Assembly: GCA_905214995.1 (NCBI GenBank)
Contig: CAJMOT010000065.1
Location: 1 to 11,718 of the forward strand
Direction of reading: 5' to 3'
Length of the DNA stretch: 11,718 nucleotides
Source: an uncultured bacterium
Lineage (GTDB): Bacteria > Verrucomicrobiota > Verrucomicrobiia > Opitutales > Intestinicryptomonadaceae
How positions within the stretch are numbered: the stretch's first letter is position 1; every line of letters starts with the position of its first letter. Under the pieces are notes generated by a model, which worked only from the letters and a program-made list of their open reading frames with translations, had not been told where the DNA came from and searched no databases. Of the stretch, positions 1 through 7,232 are shown one piece after another. The position numbers and the translations under genes were made by a program.

Positions 1-60
1 AGAATAGAAAACAGTAAATGCTTGCCCAAGGCGCTTAAACGGATTTTAAGAAAGAAATGA
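1..60 (+). CDS. 3' end of an unidentified gene (partial)
   Basis: An open frame enters from the left edge and ends at TGA 58-60. Its last residues read RIENSKCLPKALKRILRKK. The stop overlaps the start codon of the next gene in an ATGA arrangement (ATG at 57), which suggests the two are translationally coupled in one operon. The DNA is AT-rich like the next gene. The tail resembles the end of the downstream lipoprotein (LP....ILRK shared without gaps), so it may be a tandem paralogue. Too little is present to assign a function. Confidence 0.5.
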   Translation, partial: RIENSKCLPKALKRILRKK

Positions 61-458
61 AAACAATACAATTACAACTATTAATAATATTAACCATCAT
101 ATGCGCCGGTTGCGCATGGAGACAAAACCATCAAGGTATAAAATTGGCCGCTGAGGGCATCACAACAAGTACAATGTATTTCAATGCAAATAAGGATGTA
201 TTAAGACATTTACTATTAGAAAGTTTAACAAATCGAGGATATATAATTGATAAAATTGACGGCTACAATATTTCCGCATCTACGACAACTGGGGCCGTAG
301 AGCAACAAATAGTAGCCAAATATAACATAACGGTAGATAACGAAAAAATATATATCGACACAAAAGGCAGTTCATTCAAAGGAACTCCATTTCTTCCTGT
401 ACGCTTTTTAAAGATATTAAGAAAGGATATCAAAGAGTCATTAGGGGAAGAAAAATGA
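57..458 (+). CDS. Small predicted lipoprotein, function unknown
   Basis: The 133-residue protein starts with a short basic N-terminus and a hydrophobic stretch (about residues 5-16) leading to a CAGC lipobox-like motif with Cys19 as the candidate lipidated residue. This suggests export and anchoring to a membrane. The mature part is a small mixed alpha/beta protein with an AT-rich codon bias (many AAA, ATA and TTA codons) unlike all genes to its right. I recognise no domain. The start is set by the ATGA overlap with the upstream frame, and its own stop overlaps another ATG at 455, so it sits inside a tightly coupled operon. The lipobox is not classical because Cys, not Leu, is at -3. Confidence 0.7.
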   Translation: MKTIQLQLLIILTIICAGCAWRQNHQGIKLAAEGITTSTMYFNANKDVLRHLLLESLTNRGYIIDKIDGYNISASTTTGAVEQQIVAKYNITVDNEKIYIDTKGSSFKGTPFLPVRFLKILRKDIKESLGEEK

Positions 459-511
459 GACGGGAAATAATCTATGCCCAACGTGCCCGGGGTTCGTCCC
501 GCCGCCGGTAA
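455..511 (+). pseudogene. Truncated 5' end of a third coupled gene
   Basis: ATG 455-457 overlaps the lipoprotein stop (ATGA). An AGGGG ribosome binding site lies at 443-447, 7 nt upstream, so this looks like a genuine start. The frame reads MRREIIYAQ and then runs into GC-rich, Arg/Ser-rich residues and a stop at 509-511. Base composition changes abruptly around 475-485. I read this as the start of a real gene cut by a breakpoint, either an assembly join or the edge of an integrated segment. Alternatively it is a chance 18-codon frame. Confidence 0.35.
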
Positions 512-698
512 AATCGTTTCTGTGCGCATACGACTTTTCCGGAAAAATCCTGAGGCTTTTCTGCATGTGCGCCCCCGCCCGCCCCCTCGAATTCGCCCTG
601 TCGGTATGCGCCCTGTGCCCGGGCGCGTCGGTCGAAATATTCTGCGCCCGCGGAGGCCGCGCGCGGGCCGGATGCCCGTTCGCATTCCGCCCGCATCC
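512..698. other. GC-rich intergenic region
   Basis: I see no convincing gene here. All frames give Arg/Pro/Cys-rich translations typical of non-coding GC-rich DNA. On the minus strand, downstream of the AraC-type gene, there is a GC hairpin (stem 646-652 with 662-668, 7 bp, 9-nt loop). It has no T tract, so it is at best a weak 3'-end structure for that gene. Confidence 0.5.
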
Positions 699-1577
699 CT
701 AAGCCGACAGGTCCTGCTTGGGAGAAATGCCGAAAAGCCGCTTGTATTCCCTGCTGAACTGCGTGGGGCTTTCGTAGCCGACCGCATAGGCGGCGCGCGC
801 CACGGTTTCGTTTTCGGCAATCATCAGCCTCTTGGCCTCGTGCAGCCTAAGATTCTTCTGGTACTGTATGGGGCTCACGGACGTGACCTTCCGGAAATGC
901 CTGTGGAACGTCGTGGGCGCCATGTTCACGTATCTGGCCAAATCCTCTATTCTGAACGGCCGCGAAAAATTTTCTTTGAGCCACTTCACCGCCCGGCTTA
1001 TCTGGTTGCTCTGCGTGCCTATGGTGCAGAACTCGCGCACATGCCTTCCCATCGGGCTTATGAGCAGGCGCGAATAAATCTCGCGTATCGTTATGGGCGC
1101 CAAAACGGGTATTTCGTCTTTTCTGTCCAAGAGGTCAACAAGCCTCAAAAACGCGCCCATCATGCCCTCGTCCGCGTCGGAAACCGCCAGCCCCCTGCAA
1201 AGCCCGTCGCCGCTTATTTTTTCAAGGGGCATCTCGGAAATCATCTGCGAGATTGCGCCGATATCGAGGTCGACGGACATGGTTATGAGCGGTTTCTGCG
1301 GGCTCGCCTCCACAACATAACTAGTGCCCGGAACGTCTATTCCGGGAACGAGGCACTGGTTTTCGCGGTAGACGGTTTCCTCCGAGCCCACGACCGCCCT
1401 CTTGCTGCCCTGCACCATCAAAATCACTTTGGGCCTGTAAAAACACTTCTCCGAACGCGCGGCGTCGTCAACGCGGTTCATGTAAAACCCCGGAATGTCC
1501 GTGGAGACGTACCCGGGAACCGCGAGACGCTTTAATGCGGCCTTTTTCAGCTGCGCGCTTATTTTTGATATGCCCAT
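699..1577 (-). CDS. AraC-family transcriptional regulator
   Basis: A 292-residue cytoplasmic DNA-binding regulator. Residues about 20-175 match the AraC_N type of N-terminal domain found in YqhC-like regulators. Residues about 190-288 form the C-terminal AraC/XylS double helix-turn-helix, with the hallmark segments IEDLARYVNMAPTTFHRHF and VARAAYAVGYESPTQFSREY followed by FG.SP. The length is normal for the family. The start at 1577 is supported by an AAGGA site at 1586-1590, 8 nt upstream. YqhC-like regulators are known to respond to reactive aldehydes and to control aldehyde or aldo-keto reductases. That fits the aldo/keto reductase remnant in this region, but the inducer and targets here are inference. 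It is transcribed away from the cyclophilin-like gene from its own promoter near 1636-1663. Confidence 0.9.
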   Translation of the reverse strand: MGISKISAQLKKAALKRLAVPGYVSTDIPGFYMNRVDDAARSEKCFYRPKVILMVQGSKRAVVGSEETVYRENQCLVPGIDVPGTSYVVEASPQKPLITMSVDLDIGAISQMISEMPLEKISGDGLCRGLAVSDADEGMMGAFLRLVDLLDRKDEIPVLAPITIREIYSRLLISPMGRHVREFCTIGTQSNQISRAVKWLKENFSRPFRIEDLARYVNMAPTTFHRHFRKVTSVSPIQYQKNLRLHEAKRLMIAENETVARAAYAVGYESPTQFSREYKRLFGISPKQDLSA

Positions 1578-1635
1578 AAAAATTTTCCTTTGCCCGTAAA
1601 AATGAAAAAAACTGAATATTTTTTTGTCCCGACGG

Positions 1636-1663
1636 AATATATAGACTAAATATGCGCAGTCAA
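1636..1663 (-). promoter_or_regulatory. Predicted promoter of the AraC-type gene
   Basis: On the minus strand TTGACT (plus 1658-1663) is followed after 16 nt by TATATT (plus 1636-1641), each one mismatch from the sigma-70 consensus. Transcription would start near 1629, giving a leader of about 50 nt before the ATG at 1577. Confidence 0.5.
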
Positions 1664-1705
1664 GTTCAAGAGCGGCAGGATTGGGCAGATTTTACATATA
1701 ACCCA

Positions 1706-1746
1706 CCGGCGCGAAGGGCCTTGGGAAACGAAAGTTCCCGCGCCGG
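1706..1746. other. Nested GC hairpin between two divergent genes
   Basis: CCGGCGC (1706-1712) pairs with GCGCCGG (1740-1746). Inside it GGGAA (1723-1727) pairs with TTCCC (1735-1739) around a 7-nt loop. The right arms are contiguous, so the two stems would stack, with a 10-nt bulge at 1713-1722 that itself contains AAGG-G-CCTT. The plus strand continues with an A tract (1749-1756), so this is not a terminator in that direction. It lies upstream of both flanking promoters and belongs to neither mRNA. It could be a small RNA or a protein-binding site. Confidence 0.35.
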
Positions 1747-1780
1747 CTAAAAAAAATATTTTGGGCGAGGTATTCCCCAA

Positions 1781-1838
1781 AGGAATGTTTCGACATAAAT
1801 TATAAGCATTTGCAATCCCGCAAAAAAAATGCGATAAT
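1781..1838 (+). promoter_or_regulatory. Promoter with shared operator, copy A
   Basis: TATAAGCATTTGCAAT at 1801-1816 overlaps a -35-like TTGCAA (1810-1815). A -10-like GATAAT (1833-1838) follows after a 17-nt spacer. The same element is found at 4127 and 9221. In this copy only the right part is well conserved; the 20 bp to its left (1781-1800) match the other two copies at only about half the positions. Transcription would begin near 1845, with a leader of about 85 nt before the cyclophilin-like gene. Confidence 0.6.
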
Positions 1839-1929
1839 CAAACCGCAAAGGCAAGGAGCTCGGTTTAACGCCATGCGGCGCAATCCGGCGGTCCCGGCAA
1901 TCTGAAACAAACCCGCAACCCAAGAAAAT

Positions 1930-2406
1930 ATGAAAAAAATATTCCAAATTTCCGCCGCCGTCGCCCTGGCGCTGTCGGCGGCGTTCGCGCCCGCATCGGG
2001 GCTGTCGAAGACGGAAAACGATAAAAATGCAAAGCAGATGAAAACCGATAAAATCAAACTGGCAATCAAAGGCGGCAGGACATTCACCGCGACTCTCGCG
2101 GACAATTCCTCCGCGCGCGCGCTGATGGAGCTTCTCGAAAAGGGCGACATCTCAATAGAAATGGAGGACTATGCCCGCATGGAAAAGGTCGGACCGCTGG
2201 GCGCGAACCTGCCGAGAAACGACGAGCGGATTTCCGCGGGGCCCGGCGACCTTATTCTCTACCAGGGGCGCAACCTCGTAATATATTACGCGCCCAATTC
2301 ATGGAACTTCACCCGCCTCGGCAAAATAGACAACGCCACGCGCGACGATCTCGTCTCCGCGCTCGGAGCGGGGAGCGTCACCGTGACCCTCTCCGCGGGC
2401 CGGTGA
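1930..2406 (+). CDS. Exported cyclophilin-like fold protein
   Basis: A 158-residue protein. Residues 1 to about 24 are a signal peptide (MKK, an Ala/Leu-rich core, then an APASG-like cleavage region). Residues about 40-156 match the bacterial cyclophilin-like beta-barrel family (Cyclophil_like2), with the typical run TFTATLADNSSARALMELL, then LPRNDE, GDLILYQGR and YYAPNSWNFTRLGKI. Members of this family are not shown to be prolyl isomerases, and the biochemical role is unknown. They often lie in gut genomes beside aldo/keto reductases, alpha/beta hydrolases and LysR regulators, as here. The gene is driven by a promoter carrying operator copy A. Only a weak AAG-type ribosome site precedes ATG 1930. 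It converges on the PepSY-like gene and shares a terminator with it. Confidence 0.85.
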   Translation: MKKIFQISAAVALALSAAFAPASGLSKTENDKNAKQMKTDKIKLAIKGGRTFTATLADNSSARALMELLEKGDISIEMEDYARMEKVGPLGANLPRNDERISAGPGDLILYQGRNLVIYYAPNSWNFTRLGKIDNATRDDLVSALGAGSVTVTLSAGR

Positions 2407-2497
2407 ATGAAAAATCAACCCGCGCGGCGCGCCGCTTTCCAAACTTGGAAAACCGCCGAAAAGCGCGCGGCAAAACTGCCGACAGATTTCCAATAAA

Positions 2498-2525
2498 AAA
2501 GGGCTCCGCGCACGCGGAACCCTTT
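2498..2525. terminator. Strong bidirectional intrinsic terminator
   Basis: AAAGGGCTCCGCG (2498-2510) faces CGCGGAACCCTTT (2513-2525). Twelve of thirteen positions are complementary, with one C/A mismatch. On the minus strand the stem runs into T6 (complement of 2495-2500). On the plus strand a T5 tract follows at 2531-2535. It lies between the ends of two convergent genes (2406 and 2545) and is best formed for the minus-strand one. Confidence 0.85.
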
Positions 2526-2544
2526 GCGCATTTTTAAAAGGCCG

Positions 2545-2994
2545 TTAACGGTCGACCCCGACAAATTTTCCCGACGCGTCGAATTTGAGCTCGAGTCCGT
2601 CGATCAGCTCCACTTCCCAGCCGTATAACTCTTTCGAGACGGACTTTATTTTGCGCCCCTTGTAGTTTGAATCCACATACGACGCGATTGCCGCCGGAAG
2701 TATCGAAGCGGGAACTCCGGTATATTTGCTTTCGACGTCGGTCCACGCGCCGCTTGCGTCGAAATCTATTTTGCTGCCGTCGGAAAGCGCGACATCGTAT
2801 TCGACGGGCTTCGTCAGAGAAGCGTCTATTTCAATCCCCACGATTTTCGCGTTGGGGAAAACCTTAGAGGCGAATTCCAAAGCGGGCTTCGGAAGCCTGT
2901 TCACGTCTGTCGTGATTTCGTCCGCCGAAAGGCCGCCAAACGGCAGTCCGGCGGCGAATATCAGCGCCATTATTTTGGATATATTCTTTGCCAT
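2545..2994 (-). CDS. Exported PepSY-like domain protein
   Basis: A 149-residue protein with a signal peptide (residues 1 to about 24, MAKN then a hydrophobic Leu/Ala/Phe core ending GLSADE). The mature region has two PepSY-like (DUF2874, beta-lactamase-inhibitor-like) repeats. They are recognisable from the pattern of a short helix, KPVEYDVALSDGSKIDFDASGAW (about 64-86) and YGWEVELIDGLELKFDASGKFVGV (about 123-146). Such proteins are periplasmic or surface proteins of largely unknown function, common in Bacteroidota and related gut bacteria. The start lacks a strong ribosome site. It follows LysR on the same strand, but a terminator-like hairpin and 167 nt separate them, so it is probably transcribed independently. 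Confidence 0.8.
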   Translation of the reverse strand: MAKNISKIMALIFAAGLPFGGLSADEITTDVNRLPKPALEFASKVFPNAKIVGIEIDASLTKPVEYDVALSDGSKIDFDASGAWTDVESKYTGVPASILPAAIASYVDSNYKGRKIKSVSKELYGWEVELIDGLELKFDASGKFVGVDR

Positions 2995-3114
2995 AAGATT
3001 TCACTTTCAATGGAATCTTTGAATGTTCAACAATAAAATAAACGCCCGCCCCGCGGATAATTTTGCGCCGCGGCGCGAATCAGCACCCTTTTTACGAATC
3101 CCGCGCTGTGCGCT

Positions 3115-3137
3115 AAAAATGCCGCAACGCGCGGCAT
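3115..3137 (-). terminator. Intrinsic terminator after the LysR gene
   Basis: ATGCCGC (3119-3125) and GCGGCAT (3131-3137) form a perfect 7-bp stem with a 5-nt loop. Read on the minus strand the stem runs into five T residues (complement of 3115-3119). It begins about 24 nt beyond the LysR stop codon, so it probably ends that transcript and isolates the PepSY-like gene downstream. Confidence 0.7.
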
Positions 3138-3161
3138 AGGAGCCGCGCCGCCGCGAAAATT

Positions 3162-4058
3162 CTACATCACGAAGCGCGATTTCAATTCGGCGAGAAAAAC
3201 CTTTGCCGCCTCCGAAAAATACCTGTCCTTTTTCCAGACGACATTTAACCCCGCCTCGACTTTCGGCATCAACGGCCTGAAACACAGCCCGCTGCCCTCG
3301 CCCGTGTCGGCGAGCTTGTCGAGGGTTATGGCGTACCCCACCCCCTCGCGCACCATTACTCCCGCATTGTATATTAAATTATAAGTTGCCGCAATGTCGA
3401 ATTTTTCAAGATCCTCCCCGAGCCACTCCGCGAGATCGTTCTTGGAATACGCGCGGTTTGCCACTTGGCGCGATACGAGCAGCGGCTGCCCGAACAAGTC
3501 CTTCTTTTGGATTCTCATCTTTGCGGCAAGCGGGCTGTCGGAGCGCATCAGCACGCCCCATACGTCCTTGTCCGGAAGGTTTACGTAGTCGTATTTGGAC
3601 AAGTCCGCCGGCTGTATCAAAAGTCCGAAGTCGAGCAGGCCCTTATCGAGCTTTTCGGTCACGTCGTCGGCGTTGCCGCTGTAAAGGTTGTACCTTATGC
3701 GCGGATGGCTTCGGCGCAGATTCCGGACTATTTCGCCTATGCGCTTCATGGCGTAGGTCTCTCCGCCGCCTATGTATACGTATCCGCCGGCGCCGCGACC
3801 GTCGCGGCTGGCGAATTCCGAAAGGGTCCTGTCGGCCATGTCCAGAATTTCCTCCGCGCGCTTTTTCAGCAAAACGCCGTTCTCGGTAAGCCTGACGCTG
3901 TGGCTGCCGCGCTCGAAAAGCTTGTGGCCGAGCTCGTCTTCGAGATCCATAATCTGCCTTGAAAGCGTCGGCTGCGTCACGTGCAGAAGGTTCGCAGCGC
4001 CCGTCACGCTGCCTTCGCGGGCCACCGCAAGAAAATATTTTAGCACCCTAAGTTCCAT
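3162..4058 (-). CDS. LysR-family transcriptional regulator
   Basis: A 298-residue regulator. The N-terminal winged helix-turn-helix spans residues 1-60 (MELRVLKYFLAVAREGS, AANLLHVTQPTLSRQI, LEDELGHKLFER). The effector-binding domain spans about 90-295. The start at 4058 is chosen because it begins the canonical MELRVLKYF and has an AAGGGAAAG ribosome site just upstream (about 4062-4070). A longer frame from 4112 would read through the promoter. It is divergent from a four-gene operon, with operator copy B in the shared intergenic region, the classical layout for a LysR-type regulator controlling its neighbour and itself. That it also acts on copies A and C is inference. The effector is unknown. 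Confidence 0.92.
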   Translation of the reverse strand: MELRVLKYFLAVAREGSVTGAANLLHVTQPTLSRQIMDLEDELGHKLFERGSHSVRLTENGVLLKKRAEEILDMADRTLSEFASRDGRGAGGYVYIGGGETYAMKRIGEIVRNLRRSHPRIRYNLYSGNADDVTEKLDKGLLDFGLLIQPADLSKYDYVNLPDKDVWGVLMRSDSPLAAKMRIQKKDLFGQPLLVSRQVANRAYSKNDLAEWLGEDLEKFDIAATYNLIYNAGVMVREGVGYAITLDKLADTGEGSGLCFRPLMPKVEAGLNVVWKKDRYFSEAAKVFLAELKSRFVM

Positions 4059-4079
4059 AAGCTTTCCCTTTGCGCGAAA

Positions 4080-4108
4080 AATTTTCGAGCATGTGAAATA
4101 CCTGTCAA
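4080..4108 (-). promoter_or_regulatory. Predicted promoter of the LysR gene
   Basis: On the minus strand a perfect TTGACA (plus 4103-4108) is followed after 17 nt by AAAATT (plus 4080-4085), a poor -10. The TTGACA overlaps the edge of operator copy B (which begins at 4107), so a bound regulator would contact both promoters, consistent with autoregulation. Confidence 0.4.
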
Positions 4109-4163
4109 GCATATCTTATTATAGAATATAAGTATTTGCTATTTCACTAAAATGAGCGATAAT
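4107..4163 (+). promoter_or_regulatory. Promoter with shared operator, copy B
   Basis: The 38-bp block 4107-4144 is identical at 34 positions to 9201-9238. It contains an inverted repeat CTTAT (4115-4119), 8 nt, ATAAG (4128-4132), suited to LysR-type binding. It continues into TATAAGTATTTGCTAT (4127-4142), which overlaps a -35-like TTGCTA (4136-4141). The -10-like GATAAT is at 4158-4163 after a 16-nt spacer. It drives the operon starting at 4268 with a leader of about 100 nt. Confidence 0.65.
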
Positions 4164-4267
4164 AAAACAGGAAACGGGCCAAACGGCGCCGGGCGCAAAA
4201 CTCCCGCAATGCGCGCGAAAATGGCGGCCTCCGGCAAATTGGAAACGGCATAAAAAGGCGAAAATTT

Positions 4268-5125
4268 ATGAAGCAGATAAAAAACAGGCATTTCGAGGGC
4301 GAACGCCCGCTGTTCGGCGCGCGCGACCTCATTTTGGAAAACGTGACAATCCGCGCCGGCGAATCGGCATTGAAGGAATGTTCCGGCGTGAAGGCGGCAA
4401 ACTGCCGCTTTGAAGGCAAATATCCGTTCTGGCACAACGACGGGTTCACGATAAAAAACTGCCTCTTCACCGAGGGAGCCCGAGCGGCAATCTGGTACTC
4501 CAAGAACCTGCTGATGCTCGACACCATCGTCGAAGCCCCGAAGATGTTCCGCGATTCAAGCGGCATAAGGCTCGAAAACGTCCGCCTGCCGAACGCGCTC
4601 GAAACGTTTTGGAAATGCTCCGACATCGAGCTCAAAAACGTGAGCGCAGACAGGGGGGACTACCTGTTCATGGGCTCTTCGGGGATATGGATAGAGGACT
4701 TTATTTTAAACGGGAACTACTCATTCCAATACTGCCGGGATATCGAGATTCGAAACGCGGACATAAATTCAAAGGACGCCTTCTGGAATTCCGAAAACGT
4801 CACGGTGCGCGATTCCATAATTGACGGCGAATACCTCGGGTGGCACACTAAAAATCTAAAACTGATAAACTGCAAAATTTCCGGAACCCAGCCGCTGTGC
4901 TATGCAAAAGGCCTTGTAATGGAAAACTGCTCTATGGGCGGCGACGCCGATCTCTGCTTTGAATACTCGACGCTCGACGCCTCGATATGCGGCGCGGTAA
5001 AGAGCGTGAAAAATCCCGCGGGCGGCCGCATATTCGCCGGCTCAATAGGAGAAATAATTCTGGACGGGAACTGCAAAAACCCCGGCGGCTGCGAAATCCG
5101 CACGAACGAAAAAAAATCGGCATGA
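4268..5125 (+). CDS. DUF3737 family protein (repetitive beta-solenoid)
   Basis: A 285-residue protein with no signal peptide, so probably cytoplasmic. It begins with the family's characteristic KNRHFEGERPLF and consists of repeated units of about 20 residues. These alternate short beta strands with Asn/Cys/Asp turns (I.NC.F, L.NV, I.DSIIDG, L.NCKISG), consistent with a right-handed parallel beta-helix. Repeated aromatic motifs such as PFWHND, ETFWKC, DAFWNS and LGWHTK punctuate the coils. The molecular function of DUF3737 is unknown. The length is normal for the family. It is the first gene of an operon in which the next start codon overlaps its stop (ATGA at 5122). An AAGGCG site precedes ATG 4268. 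It is often found beside MalY-type enzymes in gut bacteria, as here. Confidence 0.88.
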   Translation: MKQIKNRHFEGERPLFGARDLILENVTIRAGESALKECSGVKAANCRFEGKYPFWHNDGFTIKNCLFTEGARAAIWYSKNLLMLDTIVEAPKMFRDSSGIRLENVRLPNALETFWKCSDIELKNVSADRGDYLFMGSSGIWIEDFILNGNYSFQYCRDIEIRNADINSKDAFWNSENVTVRDSIIDGEYLGWHTKNLKLINCKISGTQPLCYAKGLVMENCSMGGDADLCFEYSTLDASICGAVKSVKNPAGGRIFAGSIGEIILDGNCKNPGGCEIRTNEKKSA

Positions 5126-6285
5126 ACGAAAAATTCGACTTTGACGCCCCGAACGACCGGCGCGGCACAAGCTCCCTGAAATGGGACAGCGAAAGCGTCC
5201 CGGACATCCTGCCCATGTGGGTGGCAGACATGGATTTCAAAACCGCGCCGTCGGTGGTGAAAGCCTTGAAATCGCGCGCCGAAAGCGGGATTTTCGGGTA
5301 CGCGAAAACCTCCGGCGACTTTTACGAAAGCCTGATAAAATGGTTTGCGCGAAGGCACGCGGTTTCCTTCAAGCGCGAGTGGATTCTGTACACAACCGGC
5401 GTCGTGCCGGCGCTTTCGGCGATAATCCGCGCGCTATCTTCCCCCGGCGACAAAGTAGTCGTGCAGGAGCCCGTGTACAACTGCTTTTTCTCGTCGATAC
5501 GCAACAACGGCTGCGAAATATCGCCGAATCCTTTGAGGCTTTCGGGCGGGCGCTACGAAATCGACTTTGAAGATCTGGAAAAAAAGCTCTCAGACCCTAA
5601 GGCGAAAATTCTTCTGCTGTGCTCTCCGCACAACCCCTCCGGAAGGGTATGGGCGCGGGAGGAGCTCGAGGCCGTCGGCGAACTCTGCCTAAAACACGGC
5701 GTCTTTATAATCTCCGACGAAATCCACTGCGACCTGGTTTTGGGCGGGCGCAAGCACACGCCGTTCCTGTCGCTCGGCGAAAGGTTTGCGGCAAACTCCG
5801 CGACCTGCGTCTCGCCGAGCAAAACGTTCAACCTCGCGGGCCTGCAAGTCGCCGACATTATCGCGCCCGACGAATCCGCAAGGGCGAAAATAGACAGGGC
5901 GCTGAACGTCAATGAAGTCTGCGAGATAAGCCCGTTTGCCATAGACGCGCAGACGGCGGCGTACTCCGGCGGCGAAGAATGGCTCGAGGCGCTGAAAGGC
6001 TATTTGCGCGGGAATTTTGAGTTCCTTTCGGAATTTCTGCGCCGACGCCTCCCGAAGCTCTCCGCTATGGATTTGGAGTCCACTTACCTCCCGTGGATAG
6101 ACTGCCGCGCGACCGGAATGAAGTCCGAAGAAATTTCCAGACTTCTGTATGAAAAGGGGCGGGTGCGGATAAACCCGGGGACGCTCTACGGAAAATCCGG
6201 AGAGGGCTTTATGCGGATGAACATCGCCTGCCCGCGCTCGTCGCTGCGCGAGGGGCTTGAAAGGACGGCGCGCGCCCTGGAATGA
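5122..6285 (+). CDS. MalY/PatB-type PLP-dependent C-S lyase/aminotransferase
   Basis: A 387-residue fold-type I PLP enzyme. Key features are FDFDAPNDRRGT and LPMWVADMDF near the N-terminus (residues 5-39), typical of the MalY/PatB subgroup. Further on are Tyr119 in EPVYN, Asn171 in SPHNPSGRVW, Asp199 in ISDEIH, and the Schiff-base lysine Lys234 in SPSKTFNLAGLQ. The conserved C-terminal arginine lies in MRMNIACPR. Enzymes of this subgroup usually cleave cystathionine or cysteine S-conjugates (beta C-S lyase) and sometimes act as aminotransferases; the true substrate is not visible. The start at 5122 overlaps the DUF3737 stop. A longer in-frame extension to 4987 is Arg-rich antisense-like noise. 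Its stop overlaps the next start, which suggests it works with the adjacent exporter. Confidence 0.93.
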   Translation: MNEKFDFDAPNDRRGTSSLKWDSESVPDILPMWVADMDFKTAPSVVKALKSRAESGIFGYAKTSGDFYESLIKWFARRHAVSFKREWILYTTGVVPALSAIIRALSSPGDKVVVQEPVYNCFFSSIRNNGCEISPNPLRLSGGRYEIDFEDLEKKLSDPKAKILLLCSPHNPSGRVWAREELEAVGELCLKHGVFIISDEIHCDLVLGGRKHTPFLSLGERFAANSATCVSPSKTFNLAGLQVADIIAPDESARAKIDRALNVNEVCEISPFAIDAQTAAYSGGEEWLEALKGYLRGNFEFLSEFLRRRLPKLSAMDLESTYLPWIDCRATGMKSEEISRLLYEKGRVRINPGTLYGKSGEGFMRMNIACPRSSLREGLERTARALE

Positions 6286-7232
6286 GCACTTCGGAAAATT
6301 GCGCGCGCGGCGGAAAGGCCGCGCTAATCGCCGCCTATTTCCTGGTATATGTCGTATGGGGTTCGACCTACTATTTCATAGGGGTCGCGTTGCGCGGGTT
6401 TGCGCCGTTTACCCTCGGGGGCGCAAGGTTCGCCGCCGCGGGGCTGATTCTCCTCTGCATATGCGCGCTGAAAGGCGAGGACGTATTCAACAAAAGCCTG
6501 ATAAAAAAATCCGCCGTGAGCGGAGCGGTTCTGCTCTTTATAGACATGGCGGTCGTAATGCTCGCGCAAAGATATGTGACGAGCGGGATCGTCGCAATAG
6601 CGGCGTCGTCCACCGCGATATGGATAATGGCGCTCGACGTCCCGATGTGGGGGGAAAACTTCAAAAGCCCGCGCCGCGCGCTCGGAATGCTCGCCGGATT
6701 TTTCGGGGTCGCAATGCTCTTCTGGGAACAGGCGGCGTCCGGCGGAAATTCGGGGCGCGGGGAAATCGGAATGGCGATGCTCGTTTTCGGATGCGTCTCG
6801 TGGTCCCTGGGCACGCTGTACGCCAAATACAAATCCTCGCGAGAGGAAAGCTCCGGCGATTTCGCGGGAGGGGCGTGGCAGATGGCGTTTGCGAGCGCCT
6901 GCTTTTGGGCCTGCGCGCTCCTGTTTGAAAAGCCGTCGGAAACGGATTTTTCCGAAGTTCCGAAATCGGCGTGGGCGGCGCTCGCATACCTAGTATTCTT
7001 CGGCTCGATACTGGCGTACTCCGCCTATATATGGCTTCTGAAAGTAAGGCCCGCCGCGGAAGTCGGGACGCACGCCTACGTCAACCCCGTTGTGGCGGTG
7101 GCGCTCGGGGCGTTCGCGGGAGGCGAGAGCGTTTCGCCCGCGCAGATAGCGGGGCTCGCGCTCATACTTGCGGGCGTTGCCATGGCGACCATGCCTCCCT
7201 CCCAACACCTTTCAAAACGCGCCGAAAAATGA
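6282..7232 (+). CDS. EamA/DMT-family transporter
   Basis: A 316-residue inner-membrane protein with about ten hydrophobic segments arranged as two EamA repeats. The first contains AYFLVYVVWGSTYYFIGVAL and the second begins near GMAMLVFGCVSWSLGTLYAKY. The Pro-containing segment VGTHAYVNPVVAVALGAF is typical of YedA/RhaT-like drug/metabolite exporters. The length is normal (about 290-320). Start and stop both overlap the neighbouring genes (ATGA at 6282 and 7229), so it is translationally coupled to the C-S lyase. An amino-acid or thiol-metabolite exporter would be logical, but the substrate is inference. Confidence 0.9.
   Translation: MSTSENCARGGKAALIAAYFLVYVVWGSTYYFIGVALRGFAPFTLGGARFAAAGLILLCICALKGEDVFNKSLIKKSAVSGAVLLFIDMAVVMLAQRYVTSGIVAIAASSTAIWIMALDVPMWGENFKSPRRALGMLAGFFGVAMLFWEQAASGGNSGRGEIGMAMLVFGCVSWSLGTLYAKYKSSREESSGDFAGGAWQMAFASACFWACALLFEKPSETDFSEVPKSAWAALAYLVFFGSILAYSAYIWLLKVRPAAEVGTHAYVNPVVAVALGAFAGGESVSPAQIAGLALILAGVAMATMPPSQHLSKRAEK

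Noticed and set aside
474..1535. A long plus-strand open frame (353 codons) opposite the AraC-type gene
   Set aside because: It is antisense to a clearly recognisable regulator, is rich in Arg/His/Pro, and has no recognisable domain or ribosome site.
1873..1905. A 10-codon leader frame in the cyclophilin-like mRNA, with AAGGAG at about 1853
   Set aside because: The spacing of the AAGGAG to the ATG (14 nt) is too long, and the peptide has no repeated residue that would suggest attenuation.
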